NCBI GenBank assembly: GCA_031385445.1
Contig: JANNBM010000062.1
Coordinates: 62,001-126,000 of the forward strand
Source of the DNA: CAIYZT01 sp031385445
GTDB taxonomy: Bacteria > Pseudomonadota > Alphaproteobacteria > Rhodobacterales > Rhodobacteraceae
DNA: 64,000 nucleotides
Direction: 5' to 3'
The position numbers were made by a program, and so were the translations under genes. The notes beneath the pieces were generated by a model, which saw only the letters and a list, made by a program, of their open reading frames with translations, was not told the origin of the DNA and ran no database searches. Below, one piece after another: positions 10,308 to 19,160 of this stretch; the first letter of the stretch is position 1; every line of letters begins with the position of its first letter.

Positions 10308-11300
10308 ATGTTCCTTTCCCAAATCCTGGACGGCGCCGGAAAGACGGCCGTTGTGGCGCGGAGCGGCTTTGAAGCGGCGATCGTTCGCGGAGCCGCGTCC
10401 ACCTATGCCTTGGCGCAAGAGGCAATTGCCAAGGGGCGCCCGCTTGCTGCCGTGATCGCCGAACATGGGCTGGGCGACGCGGTGAACCTGCCGGCCCTGC
10501 TTGATGCGGGCAAGGTAGCGCTGCCCATAACCCATCGTGATCCCGCGCATCTGCTGATCACCGGCACCGGGCTGACGCATCTTGGCTCTGCCGCCGCGCG
10601 CGATGCGATGCACACCAAACTGACGGGCGAGGCGGCGCTGAGCGATTCGATGCGCATGTTCAGGAGGGGGCTTGATGGTGGGCGGCCTGAAAAGGGCGCT
10701 GTGGGCGTGCAGCCGGAATGGTTTTACAAAGGCAACGGCCACACCGCCGTCGCCCCCGGTCAGCCCCTGACCGCGCCCGGTTTTGCCGAAGACGGCGGCG
10801 AAGAGCCGGAGGTGGCCGGCATCTATCTGATCGGGCCAGACGGCACGCCGTACCGTGTCGGCTGGTCGCTGGCCAACGAGTTTTCCGATCATGTGACCGA
10901 GCGGGTAAACTATCTGTTTCTGGCCCATTCCAAGCTGCGCGAAGCCGCCTTTGGCCCTGAGATTTTGGTCGGCGATCTGCCCGCCGATCTGCGCGGCACC
11001 TCGAAAATCTGGCGCGGCGGCGCGGTTTTGTGGGAAAAGCCCTTCTTGTCGGGCGAGGCGAATATGTCTCACAGCTATGCCAACCTCGAACATCACCATT
11101 TCAAATATGATCTGTTCCGGCAGCCGGGCGATGTGCATGTGCATATGTTTGGCACCGCCACCTTGTCGTTTGCGGATGGGATAAAACCCCAATCTGGTGA
11201 TATCTTCGAAATTGCGGCCCCGGATTTGGGCCTGCCACTGAAAAATCCGCTCGCCTTTGCCCCCCGCCAAACCGGCGCCACCACAACCCGTTCTTTATGA
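10308..11300 (+). CDS. gguC: GguC/AraD1-family protein (fumarylacetoacetase fold)
   Basis: About 330 residues. The sequence matches the GguC/AraD1 branch of the fumarylacetoacetate hydrolase superfamily (for example QPEWFYKGNG, GWSLANEFSDHVTE, NMSHSYANLEHHHFKYD). Family members sit in pentose/galactose oxidation operons and are thought to act on 2-keto-3-deoxy sugar acids; the exact reaction here is inferred. The start at 10308 gives the expected N-terminus and has AAGGG upstream; ATGs at 10260 and 10290 are alternatives. The stop overlaps the first ATG of the next frame, so translation may be coupled. Confidence 0.83.
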   Translation: MFLSQILDGAGKTAVVARSGFEAAIVRGAASTYALAQEAIAKGRPLAAVIAEHGLGDAVNLPALLDAGKVALPITHRDPAHLLITGTGLTHLGSAAARDAMHTKLTGEAALSDSMRMFRRGLDGGRPEKGAVGVQPEWFYKGNGHTAVAPGQPLTAPGFAEDGGEEPEVAGIYLIGPDGTPYRVGWSLANEFSDHVTERVNYLFLAHSKLREAAFGPEILVGDLPADLRGTSKIWRGGAVLWEKPFLSGEANMSHSYANLEHHHFKYDLFRQPGDVHVHMFGTATLSFADGIKPQSGDIFEIAAPDLGLPLKNPLAFAPRQTGATTTRSL

Positions 11301-11308
11301 GGCACCCC

Positions 11309-13051
11309 ATGACCTTCAAGCCCGCCGCCTGGCCCCGCAAACTGCGCTCGCAAACCTGGTTTGGCGGCACGGAAAAGGACAACATCTATTACCGCGGCTG
11401 GATGAAAAATCAGGGCTTTCCGCCGGATTTGTTCGATGGCCGCCCGGTGATCGGTATCTTGAACACATGGTCCGAACTGACGCCCTGCAACGCGCATCTG
11501 AACGATCTGGCGCAGCGGGTGAAGCACGGGATTTACGAGGCGGGCGGCTTTCCGGTCGAAGTTCCGGTGTTTTCCACTTCTGAATCCGCCTTTCGCCCTA
11601 CCGCGATGATGTTCCGCAATCTGGCCGCGATGGCCGTCGAGGAACAAATGCGCGGCCAGCCGATGGACGGCTGCGTGCTGCTGGTGGGCTGCGACAAGAC
11701 CACGCCGTCGCTTCTGATGGCGGCCGCATCGACCGACATTCCATCCATCGTGGTGACGGGCGGGCCGATGCTGAACGGCTATTACAAGAACGAACGTGTC
11801 GGATCGGGCACGCATCTGTGGAAGTTTTCCGAAGCGGTGAAGGCGGGCACGATGAGCAAGGAAGAGTTTGTCGATGCCGAGGCGTCGATGAGCCGCTCTC
11901 CGGGGTCGTGCAACACCATGGGCACGGCCAGCACGATGGCCAGCATGGCCGAAGCGCTTGGGATGGCGCTGTCGGGCAATGCCGCCATTCCGGCAGTGGA
12001 CAGCCGCCGCCGGGTGATGGCGCAGCTGACCGGGCGGCGCATCGTGCAGATGGTCAAGGATGATCTGAAGCCTTCGGACGTTTTGAAAAAGGAGGCGTTT
12101 GAAAACGCCATCCGAACCAATGCCGCCATTGGCGGATCGACCAATGCGGTGATCCACCTGCTCGCCATCGCGGGCCGCGTCGGTATTGACCTGACCTTGG
12201 ACGATTGGGACCGCTGCGGGCGCGATGTGCCCACGATCGTCAACCTGATGCCATCGGGCAAATACCTGATGGAAGAGTTTTTCTATGCCGGCGGTCTGCC
12301 GGTGGTGATCAAACGTCTGGGCGAAGCGGGGCTTTTGAACAAAGACGCGCTGACCGTTTCGGGGGAGACGGCTTGGGAGCAGGTCAAGGACGTGGTCAAC
12401 CATAACCCCGACGTGATCCTGCCGACCGACAAGGCGCTGACCCAATCGGGCGGCGTGGTGGTGCTGCGCGGCAATCTGGTGCCCAAGGGCGCGGTGTTGA
12501 AACCCTCGGCCGCCACACCGGCGCTGATGCAGCACCGAGGCCGCGCGGTGGTGTTTGAAGACATCGACGACTATAAGGCCAAGATCAACGACGAGGCTTT
12601 GGACATTGACGAAACCTGCGTCATGGTGCTGAAAAACTGCGGGCCAAGGGGCTATCCGGGCATGGCAGAGGTCGGCAACATGGGCCTGCCGCCCAAGATT
12701 CTGCGCAAGGGGATCACCGATATGGTGCGTATTTCGGACGCGCGGATGTCAGGCACGGCGTTTGGCACGGTGTGCCTGCACGGCTCGCCCGAGGCGGCGG
12801 TCGGCGGGCCGCTCGCCGTGGTGCAAAACGGCGATATGATCGAGCTGGACGTGAAGAACCGCCGCCTGCACCTCGACATCTCAGATGCAGATCTCGCGGC
12901 GCGTCTTGCCGCATGGAAACCGCGCGAGGGCGGGCCGGATGGCGGCTATGCCTGGCTGCATCAGCAGCATGTGCAGGGGGCTGATACCGGCGCCGACCTT
13001 GATTTCCTCAAAGGCTGCCGGGGCAATCCGGTGGGCAAGGACAGCCATTGA
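11309..13051 (+). CDS. Sugar-acid dehydratase of the IlvD/Edd family (L-arabinonate dehydratase type)
   Basis: 580 residues. It converts an aldonic acid to a 2-keto-3-deoxy acid using an iron-sulphur cluster. Visible family features are the VGCDKTTPS and SPGSCNTMGTAS cysteine motifs and the characteristic C-terminus GCRGNPVGKDSH of the sugar-acid branch. It differs clearly from the true IlvD at 20950. It is flanked by GguC and by a sugar 1-dehydrogenase, which supports arabinonate/galactonate as substrate. The start at 11309 follows TGAGG; an in-frame ATG at 11297 overlaps the upstream stop. The stop overlaps the next start (TGATG). Confidence 0.87.
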   Translation: MTFKPAAWPRKLRSQTWFGGTEKDNIYYRGWMKNQGFPPDLFDGRPVIGILNTWSELTPCNAHLNDLAQRVKHGIYEAGGFPVEVPVFSTSESAFRPTAMMFRNLAAMAVEEQMRGQPMDGCVLLVGCDKTTPSLLMAAASTDIPSIVVTGGPMLNGYYKNERVGSGTHLWKFSEAVKAGTMSKEEFVDAEASMSRSPGSCNTMGTASTMASMAEALGMALSGNAAIPAVDSRRRVMAQLTGRRIVQMVKDDLKPSDVLKKEAFENAIRTNAAIGGSTNAVIHLLAIAGRVGIDLTLDDWDRCGRDVPTIVNLMPSGKYLMEEFFYAGGLPVVIKRLGEAGLLNKDALTVSGETAWEQVKDVVNHNPDVILPTDKALTQSGGVVVLRGNLVPKGAVLKPSAATPALMQHRGRAVVFEDIDDYKAKINDEALDIDETCVMVLKNCGPRGYPGMAEVGNMGLPPKILRKGITDMVRISDARMSGTAFGTVCLHGSPEAAVGGPLAVVQNGDMIELDVKNRRLHLDISDADLAARLAAWKPREGGPDGGYAWLHQQHVQGADTGADLDFLKGCRGNPVGKDSH

Positions 13052-13962
13052 TGAAGATCGCACTTGTGGGCATCGGCAAGATCGCGCTGGATCAGCATGT
13101 GCCGGCGATTGCGGTCAGCCCCGATTGGGAGTTGGCCGCAACCGTCTCGCGCAAGGGATCGGTGCCGGGCGTTGAAAGCCACAGCGATTTCAACGCCTTC
13201 CTGGCCGCGCGCCCCGATATCCCGGTGGTCTCGCTCTGCATGCCGCCGGTGCCGCGCTATGCCTTCGCCGAGGCGGCGCTTATGGCGGGCCGTCATGTCA
13301 TGCTGGAAAAACCGCCCGGCGCGACCCTCGCCGAGGTGCACGCCCTCGCCGCCCTTGCCGCCGAACGCGGCCTGACGCTGTATACCACCTGGCACAGCCG
13401 GATGGCGCAGGCCGTCGCCCCCGCCAAGGCTTGGCTGGCGGATAAAACCGTGACCTCCGCCCATGTCACCTGGCGCGAAGATGTGCGCAAATGGCATCCG
13501 GGGCAGGATTGGGTGTTCGAACCCGGCGGCATGGGCGTTTTCGATCCCGGCATCAACGCCCTGTCGATCCTGACCGCGATTTTGCCCAAACCGGTGCATC
13601 TGACGGCTGCAACGCTGAGCTTCCCGGAAAACTGCCAGACCCCGATTGCCGCCGAATTGACCTTCAGCGGCTCTGTCAGCGCCGATTTTGACTGGCGCCA
13701 GACCGGCCCGCAAACCTGGGATATCCGGGTGGACACGGGGCAGGGCCGCCTTGATCTGCGGATGGGCGGCAATGTTCTGGAACTGAACGGCACCGCGATG
13801 GCGGGCGCGCTATCCATCATCGGCGAATACCCCGCGCTTTACGCCCAAATGGCCGCCCTTGTTGCGGCGGGCCGCGCCGAGGTTGACCTCGCCCCGATGA
13901 TCCATGTCGCGGACGCCCTGACGCTGGGCCGCCGCCGGATAACCGAAGCCTTCCACTTCTGA
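13051..13962 (+). CDS. gal: D-galactose / L-arabinose 1-dehydrogenase (Gfo/Idh/MocA family)
   Basis: 303 residues. It oxidises the anomeric carbon of galactose or arabinose with NAD(P)+, giving the lactone, the first step of the pathway. The Rossmann fold begins LVGIGKIALDQHVPAI, and the catalytic-region motif EKP is at 86-88. The start overlaps the stop of the dehydratase gene, so the three genes 10308-13962 form one operon. Galactose 1-dehydrogenase and NADP-linked arabinose 1-dehydrogenase are the same family and cannot be separated here. Confidence 0.85.
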   Translation: MKIALVGIGKIALDQHVPAIAVSPDWELAATVSRKGSVPGVESHSDFNAFLAARPDIPVVSLCMPPVPRYAFAEAALMAGRHVMLEKPPGATLAEVHALAALAAERGLTLYTTWHSRMAQAVAPAKAWLADKTVTSAHVTWREDVRKWHPGQDWVFEPGGMGVFDPGINALSILTAILPKPVHLTAATLSFPENCQTPIAAELTFSGSVSADFDWRQTGPQTWDIRVDTGQGRLDLRMGGNVLELNGTAMAGALSIIGEYPALYAQMAALVAAGRAEVDLAPMIHVADALTLGRRRITEAFHF

Positions 13963-13963
13963 T

Positions 13964-14013
13964 TTCATCTGTCCAAAACTATCCCACGGGGGTTTGGGGG
14001 TGTGAAACCCCCA
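13964..14013 (+). terminator. 3' element TTCATCTGTCC plus hairpin behind gal
   Basis: Two bases after the gal stop codon comes TTCATCTGTCC (13964-13974), then an A-rich tract and ATCCC. The hairpin GGGGGTTT (13988-13995) / AAACCCCC (14005-14012) follows with a 9-base loop. The same TTCATCTGTCC element is found behind the genes ending at 25634, 31474 and 43680. A terminator or mRNA 3'-end role is inferred. Confidence 0.6.
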
Positions 14014-14193
14014 AGCTTTCCGCCTGCCAAAGCGCCCATCGATGCCGAACGGACACCGCAGGGTGGCAGGCCACCCAACCGGCTTTTCCCGCCGCTTTGT
14101 AAGAATTGTCTGCCGCGCTGATGCCTGCGGACCGGGCTGATTGACGGGCGAGCAGCGAAAGGGCAGGCTTGCCGCAAACAACGGAGCCCGACG

Positions 14194-15327
14194 ATGCCAG
14201 CCCCCATTCCAAATGGCCCCAATCCAAATTCCCCCAATCCACATGGCCCCAAACCCCGCGCCCGCGCGCTGGGCATCCCGTTCAGCGGCACGCCCGGTCC
14301 CTTGAACGCCATCACCGATGTGCCCGGCGTAAGCGTGGGCATGACCACGCTGATCGACCCCGCTATCCGCTGCCGGACCGGCGTGACCGCCATCCGGCCG
14401 CGCCCCGACCGCGATTTTCCGCAGCCGGTTTGGGCGGGGTTTCATTCGCTGAACGGCAATGGCGAGATGACCGGCACCCACTGGATCAACGACGCGGGCT
14501 ATTTTCAAGGGCCGATCCTGATCACCAACACCCATGCGATCGGCGCCGCGCACGAAGGCGCGACACGCTGGATGCAGGAAAATTACGCCCGCAATTTCAC
14601 CGAAGGCCATGACTGGGCCATGCCTGTGGTCGCCGAAACCTATGACGGGGTTCTGAACGATATCAACGCGTTGCACGTCCGCCCGGACCATGCCATCGCC
14701 GCCTTGCGCAGCGCAGTTTGTGGCCCCGTGCCCGAAGGGTCGGTTGGCGGCGGCGCGGGCATGATCGCCTATGAGTTCAAAGGCGGCACCGGCACCGCCT
14801 CGCGCCTGGTCAACATCGGCGGGCAGGATTACACTGTTGCGGCGCTGGTGCAGGCCAATTATGGCCGCCGCCCGTGGTTTCAGATCGCAGGCGTGCCGGT
14901 GGGCGCAGAGATCACCGATGGCATGTTCGCACGGCGCGAGCAGGGGTCGATCATCGCGGTGATCGCCACCGACGCGCCGCTGTCTGACGCGATTCTCAAA
15001 GGGCTGGCGCGGCGGGCGGGCCTTGGCATTGCGCGCTCAGGCTCGCCCTCGGGCAATTCTTCGGGCGATATCTTTTTGGCCTTTTCCGTCGCCGATCCGA
15101 TGCCTTGCCCCGATCAGGCCCCGCCCGTCATCATCCGCCATTCGCTGAACTGGACGCTGCTGGACCCGGTCTACCTTGCGGCGGTGCAGGCGGTGGACGA
15201 GGCGGTGATCAACGCCATTGTCGCCAATGCCGATGAAAGCTTTGACATGATCAAACCGGCGGGTGGCAAGGTGATGGGCATTCCGACCGGGCGATTGATC
15301 GCCGCGATGGCGAAATACGGGCGGTAA
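14194..15327 (+). CDS. P1-family aminopeptidase/esterase (DmpA type)
   Basis: 377 residues, close to Ochrobactrum DmpA (L-aminopeptidase D-Ala-esterase/amidase). The protein is expected to cut itself between Gly251 and Ser252 in EQGSIIAVIATDAP, releasing Ser252 as the N-terminal nucleophile. Other family marks are ITDVPGVSVG and SGSPSGNSSGDIFLAF. The extreme N-terminus is a low-complexity N-P-x repeat (about residues 5-19) that the family does not need. The ATG at 14194 has CGGAG upstream. Substrate in vivo is unknown. Confidence 0.87.
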   Translation: MPAPIPNGPNPNSPNPHGPKPRARALGIPFSGTPGPLNAITDVPGVSVGMTTLIDPAIRCRTGVTAIRPRPDRDFPQPVWAGFHSLNGNGEMTGTHWINDAGYFQGPILITNTHAIGAAHEGATRWMQENYARNFTEGHDWAMPVVAETYDGVLNDINALHVRPDHAIAALRSAVCGPVPEGSVGGGAGMIAYEFKGGTGTASRLVNIGGQDYTVAALVQANYGRRPWFQIAGVPVGAEITDGMFARREQGSIIAVIATDAPLSDAILKGLARRAGLGIARSGSPSGNSSGDIFLAFSVADPMPCPDQAPPVIIRHSLNWTLLDPVYLAAVQAVDEAVINAIVANADESFDMIKPAGGKVMGIPTGRLIAAMAKYGR

Positions 15328-15365
15328 GGCGGTTCAGGTTTCCGTCAGAATCCGAATCGCCTTTG

Positions 15366-15728
15366 CTATTCCAAAACCGTTTCCGGCCCCGCGATATGAA
15401 CCGCCAGCAGGCAACCGTCCGGTGTGTGCGAGTGATGCTCGGTCCCGTCGCGGTACCACACCAGATCGCCCGCCCGCAGGATGGTGCCGTCACTTTCGTG
15501 CAGCTCGCCCTCAAGGATCAGGAATTGTTCGTGCCCGTTGTGGCGATGCCCCCGCGTCGTCATGCCTGCGGGCATGCGGTAGACGTGAAACCCGGTGCCA
15601 AGCGGCAGATCGGCGTCCAGTTGCAGGATCTGATCGCCCAAGGCCAGCCCGTCCGGATAGACGAACGAGGTAAAGGCAGCGCTTTGGATATTGGCGATGC
15701 GCCGGTCGTTCTGCTCGATTGGTTTCAT
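15366..15728 (-). CDS. Cupin-domain protein
   Basis: 120 residues with the two cupin motifs: G-x5-H-x-H region (MTTRGHRHNGHEQFLILEGE) and the later GDLVWYRDGTEHHSH. These histidines and the glutamate would bind one metal ion. The start at 15728 has AAGGA eight bases upstream. It is divergent from the agmatinase gene. No substrate can be assigned; small stand-alone cupins are often sugar or amino-acid enzymes or sensors. Confidence 0.8.
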   Translation of the reverse strand: MKPIEQNDRRIANIQSAAFTSFVYPDGLALGDQILQLDADLPLGTGFHVYRMPAGMTTRGHRHNGHEQFLILEGELHESDGTILRAGDLVWYRDGTEHHSHTPDGCLLAVHIAGPETVLE

Positions 15729-15846
15729 GTCTTGCATCCTTCGTTTGGCCCATCTGATGGCCAAAAGAGCGACAGTTCAAGCCCCGGTTTGCCTTGCAGC
15801 CCGGATCATCCGCTGTAAACTGCGCCGAAAACCAGGGAGACGGGTG

Positions 15847-16812
15847 ATGGCGCGCATATTGAACCAACCGTTGGGCGGCAATGACATGCCGCGTTTCGGC
15901 GGTCCTGCGACGATGATGCGCTTGCCGGCCGCGCCGGATGCCAAGGGGCTGGATGCGTGTTTTGTCGGCATTCCGATGGATATCGGCACCTCGAACCGGC
16001 CCGGCACCCGGCTTGGCCCGCGCCAGATCCGCGACGAATCGCGGATGCTGCGCCCCTATAACATGTCCACAGGGGCGGCGCCGTTTGACCATCTTCAGGT
16101 GGCCGATATCGGCGATGTGGCGATCAACACCTTTGATCTCAAAAAGTCGGTGGGGATCATCGAGGCCGCTTATGACGCGATTCTTGGCGATGGGGCGATC
16201 CCGCTGACGCTGGGGGGCGATCATACGCTGACCTGGCCGATCCTGAAGGCGATGAAGAAAAAGCACGGGCCGGTCGCGTTGATCCATGTCGATGCCCATG
16301 CCGATATCAACGACACGATGTTTGGCGAGACGGTCGCGCATGGCTGTCCGTTCCGGCGGGCGTGGGAAGATGGGTGTCTGCAGAACGACAAGGTGTTTCA
16401 GATCGGGCTGCGCGGCACGGGATATTCGCCCGACGATTTCAACTGGGGCCGCCAGAAGGGCTGGACGGTCATTCAGGCCGAAGCGTGCTGGCACAAATCT
16501 TTGGTGCCGTTGATGGCGGATATCCGGGCACGGATCGGGGATGCACCGGTGTATCTGAGCTATGACATCGACAGCCTTGACCCGGCATTCGCGCCCGGCA
16601 CCGGCACGGTGGAGCCGGGGGGGCTGACGATCTGGCAGGGGCTTGAAATTGTCCGCGGCGCGGCGGGGCTGAATGTGGTGGGCGGCGATCTGGTGGAGGT
16701 GTCTCCCCCCTATGATCCGTCGGGAAATACCGCGCTGATCGGGGCCAATCTTTTGTATGAAATGCTCTGTGTTTTGCCAGGCGTGCCGCAGCAGGGCCCG
16801 TTCAAATACTGA
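15847..16812 (+). CDS. speB: Agmatinase / guanidino-acid ureohydrolase
   Basis: 321 residues of the arginase/agmatinase superfamily. The binuclear manganese ligands are visible in GGDHTLTW, HVDAHADIND and SYDIDSLDP. Expected reaction: agmatine to putrescine and urea. Guanidinobutyrase and guanidinopropionase are close relatives and remain possible. The ATG at 15847 follows AGGGAG. Carbamoylputrescine amidase (40543) and ornithine decarboxylase (38134) elsewhere in the window also lead to putrescine. Confidence 0.85.
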   Translation: MARILNQPLGGNDMPRFGGPATMMRLPAAPDAKGLDACFVGIPMDIGTSNRPGTRLGPRQIRDESRMLRPYNMSTGAAPFDHLQVADIGDVAINTFDLKKSVGIIEAAYDAILGDGAIPLTLGGDHTLTWPILKAMKKKHGPVALIHVDAHADINDTMFGETVAHGCPFRRAWEDGCLQNDKVFQIGLRGTGYSPDDFNWGRQKGWTVIQAEACWHKSLVPLMADIRARIGDAPVYLSYDIDSLDPAFAPGTGTVEPGGLTIWQGLEIVRGAAGLNVVGGDLVEVSPPYDPSGNTALIGANLLYEMLCVLPGVPQQGPFKY

Positions 16813-16915
16813 GAAGCGAGGTGTGTCCGGATCTGAAGGTTTTGTTAAGGTACGGAATTTAAGCAGTTTTCAGGCATACATTAATCGGATTTTAACGAAT
16901 CCACTATCTGAAATG

Positions 16916-16945
16916 AAAAGGGCGACCTGGAAGGGCCGCCCTTTC
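16916..16945 (-). terminator. Hairpin between speB and APC permease
   Basis: AAAGGGCG (16917-16924) pairs with CGCCCTTT (16937-16944). Read on the minus strand, the hairpin follows the permease stop at 16963 and is followed by a T-rich stretch, so it looks like the permease terminator and may serve both converging genes. Confidence 0.7.
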
Positions 16946-16962
16946 AGTGCTGCGATGGGCCG

Positions 16963-18399
16963 TTACTTTGTCTGACCAAGCCGCGCGAATCGGCCTGCGT
17001 CGCGCGATTTCAGCAGGGCGGCCGCGATCACGCCGAGGACAGCGAAGATGACGGTCAGCGAGGGCAAAAAGACCGCAAGGAAGCCTTCAGAGCCGGTCAG
17101 GGCGCCGAAATCCATAAAAATCTTGACGAAGAGCACGGCCATGATCAGGCCGGTGATCACGGGCAGGATCTTGGTCGACAAAGCGGTTTCGCCCATCGCG
17201 TCGCGGCCAAAGAAAGCCATGACCGAAAACGAGGTCAGCGACATCAGGCCCAGAACGCCCAAGGTGCCCAATTGGGACAGCCACGAGAACAGATTCAAGA
17301 CCGGGTCAAGTCCATAGACCACGAAGACAGTGACAAAGATCAGCGCCAGAATGGTCTGAACCACAGATCCCAGATGCGGCGACTGGTGCTGCGCGTGGGT
17401 GAGGCCGAAGACGTCGGGCAGTATCCCCTCGCGCCCGGTGACGAAGATATAGCGCGCAATGGCGTTGTGAAAGGCCAGCAGGGCCGCGAAGACCGAGGTC
17501 ACGAACAAGATGCCCATGATCATCGACAAGGTAGCGCCGAGATAAGTATCTCCCAGCAAGAACAGGAATGTCGTCGGGTCCATGCCGCCGCCAAGCGTAG
17601 GCATCAACTGATCAACGCCGATCCCCATCACCATCAGCCAAGAAGTGACGGTATAAAATATACCGATGGCTATGACCGACAGGAAAGTGGCCTTGGGCAC
17701 GGTAACGGCGGGATCCTTGGCCTCTTCGGAATAAATCGTGGTCGCCTCGAACCCAATGAAACCGGCAAAACAGAACAAGATACCGATGGACGGCGTGCCC
17801 GACAGAATGTTGGCGGGGGCGAAGGGGGCAAGGCTAAGACCCGCGGCGCCGCCTTTGACAAGGATTGCAAGGTCCAGCAGGATCACGATGGCGAATTCGA
17901 AGAACACCAGCACCATCAGCACCTTGGCCGACAGATCCACCTGACGGTAGCCCAGGATCGCAATGATCACGATGGCGGCATAGGACCAGTAATACCACGG
18001 CAGATCCAGCCCGAAAGCCGCTGCAGTGCCGCCCGCAGCCGCGCCGAACAGGCCCATCAGGCCGATCTGCATGGCGTTGTAAGACAGCATCGCGACCATG
18101 GCTGCAGCGCCGCCCATGTGCCCGCCCAAGCCCTGCGCGGCAAAGGCGTAAAACGCGCCGGCATTTTTAACGTGCCGCGCCATCGCAACATAGCCCGCCG
18201 AAAACGCCAGAAGGATAGCGGTGACGATCACAAAGGTGCCGGGGATGCCCACGCCATTTCCCAACAGCATCGACAAGGGGATACCCCCCGCAGCCCCAGT
18301 CAGGGGGGCGGCCGCCGAGACGACCATGAAGGTCACAGCAGCTACACCCAGCGAGTTCTTCTTCAACTGGTTGGATTGAATTCCGGAGGTGTCGCTCAT
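16963..18399 (-). CDS. APC-family amino acid/polyamine permease
   Basis: 478 residues with about 12 to 14 hydrophobic segments. The first helix begins after NQLKKNSLGVAAVTFMVVS and contains the small-residue substrate motif (APLTGAAGG). It is a cytoplasmic membrane importer of amino acids or amines. The start at 18399 is preceded by AGGGGGC; the frame is open to 18477. It converges on the agmatinase gene, which may hint at a guanidino compound or polyamine as substrate, but this is speculative. Confidence 0.87.
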   Translation of the reverse strand: MSDTSGIQSNQLKKNSLGVAAVTFMVVSAAAPLTGAAGGIPLSMLLGNGVGIPGTFVIVTAILLAFSAGYVAMARHVKNAGAFYAFAAQGLGGHMGGAAAMVAMLSYNAMQIGLMGLFGAAAGGTAAAFGLDLPWYYWSYAAIVIIAILGYRQVDLSAKVLMVLVFFEFAIVILLDLAILVKGGAAGLSLAPFAPANILSGTPSIGILFCFAGFIGFEATTIYSEEAKDPAVTVPKATFLSVIAIGIFYTVTSWLMVMGIGVDQLMPTLGGGMDPTTFLFLLGDTYLGATLSMIMGILFVTSVFAALLAFHNAIARYIFVTGREGILPDVFGLTHAQHQSPHLGSVVQTILALIFVTVFVVYGLDPVLNLFSWLSQLGTLGVLGLMSLTSFSVMAFFGRDAMGETALSTKILPVITGLIMAVLFVKIFMDFGALTGSEGFLAVFLPSLTVIFAVLGVIAAALLKSRDAGRFARLGQTK

Positions 18400-18490
18400 T
18401 GTCTGCCCCCTGACGTTAGCGGATATTTCCCTGACATGACTGTTCCCTTTGTTGTTTTGGCTGCGATGGTCGTCCATCGTCGGTTTATTA

Positions 18491-18510
18491 TTTGAACCGA
18501 TGGTTCGAAA
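18491..18510. promoter_or_regulatory. GAACC/GGTTC quasi-palindrome upstream of APC permease
   Basis: TTTGAACC (18491-18498) and GGTTCGAAA (18502-18510) form a near-perfect inverted repeat in the 220-bp gap between the permease gene and the DUF2478 gene. Its size and symmetry are those of a TetR/GntR-type operator. The regulator is unknown. Confidence 0.45.
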
Positions 18511-18619
18511 ACACTGTGGCAGGCTCGGCCCGGACCTGTCAACAAATTTGCGCGATTGCGCTGGGCCTAATCAAAGGCCATGCAGGGGCGCGGCGCAATT
18601 AAAATTGGGGGGCCCTTGG

Positions 18620-19117
18620 ATGCGGCTTGGCTATGTCTCTTTGGTGGGGCGGGGGGGGAATGACGTGCTTTTGGCGCAGGCGGCGGCGTTGGCCGAGGCT
18701 GCGGGGCTTTCGCTTGCGGGCTGTGTGCAGCTGAACATGGACCGCGCGGGGCAGGAAGATTGCGACATGGATCTGCGCATTTTGGGCGGCGGGCCCTTGG
18801 TGCGGATCAATCAGCGGCTGGGGGCGGGGTCAAAAGGCTGCAAGCTGGACCCCGGCGCCTTGGAGGCGGCGGTGGCCGAGGTGGGCGCGCGGATCGGCGC
18901 GGCACGGGTGCTGATCGTGAACAAGTTCGGCAAACACGAGGCGCTGGGGCGCGGGTTTCGCCCCTTGATCGGCGAGGCGATGGCGCAGGGGATGACGGTG
19001 GTTTTGGGGGTCAACCGGCTGAACCTGTCCGCATTTCAGGATTTTGCGGGCGATCTGGCGCAGGAACTGGCGCCGGATCCGGCGTCGATTTTGGAATTCA
19101 TGGCACAAAGCGCATGA
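18620..19117 (+). CDS. DUF2478 domain protein
   Basis: 165 residues matching DUF2478, a family of small predicted nucleotide-binding proteins often found near molybdate genes. It begins MRLGYVSLVGRGGNDVLLAQ, where a P-loop-like turn would be expected, and carries the conserved core LIVNKFGKHEALGRGF. The start at 18620 gives the family N-terminus. Here it stands alone, 9 kb from modAB; the role is unknown. Confidence 0.75.
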   Translation: MRLGYVSLVGRGGNDVLLAQAAALAEAAGLSLAGCVQLNMDRAGQEDCDMDLRILGGGPLVRINQRLGAGSKGCKLDPGALEAAVAEVGARIGAARVLIVNKFGKHEALGRGFRPLIGEAMAQGMTVVLGVNRLNLSAFQDFAGDLAQELAPDPASILEFMAQSA

Positions 19118-19146
19118 AAAAGCCGCGCTGAACGGGCGCGGCTTTT
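19118..19146. terminator. Bidirectional terminator between DUF2478 gene and efp
   Basis: AAAAGCCGCGC (19118-19128) pairs perfectly with GCGCGGCTTTT (19136-19146) across a 7-base loop, giving an 11-bp GC-rich stem with A and T tails. It starts directly after the stop codon of the upstream gene and ends 14 bp before the efp stop, so it suits both convergent genes. Confidence 0.85.
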
Positions 19147-19160
19147 GAAAAAACCGCAGG

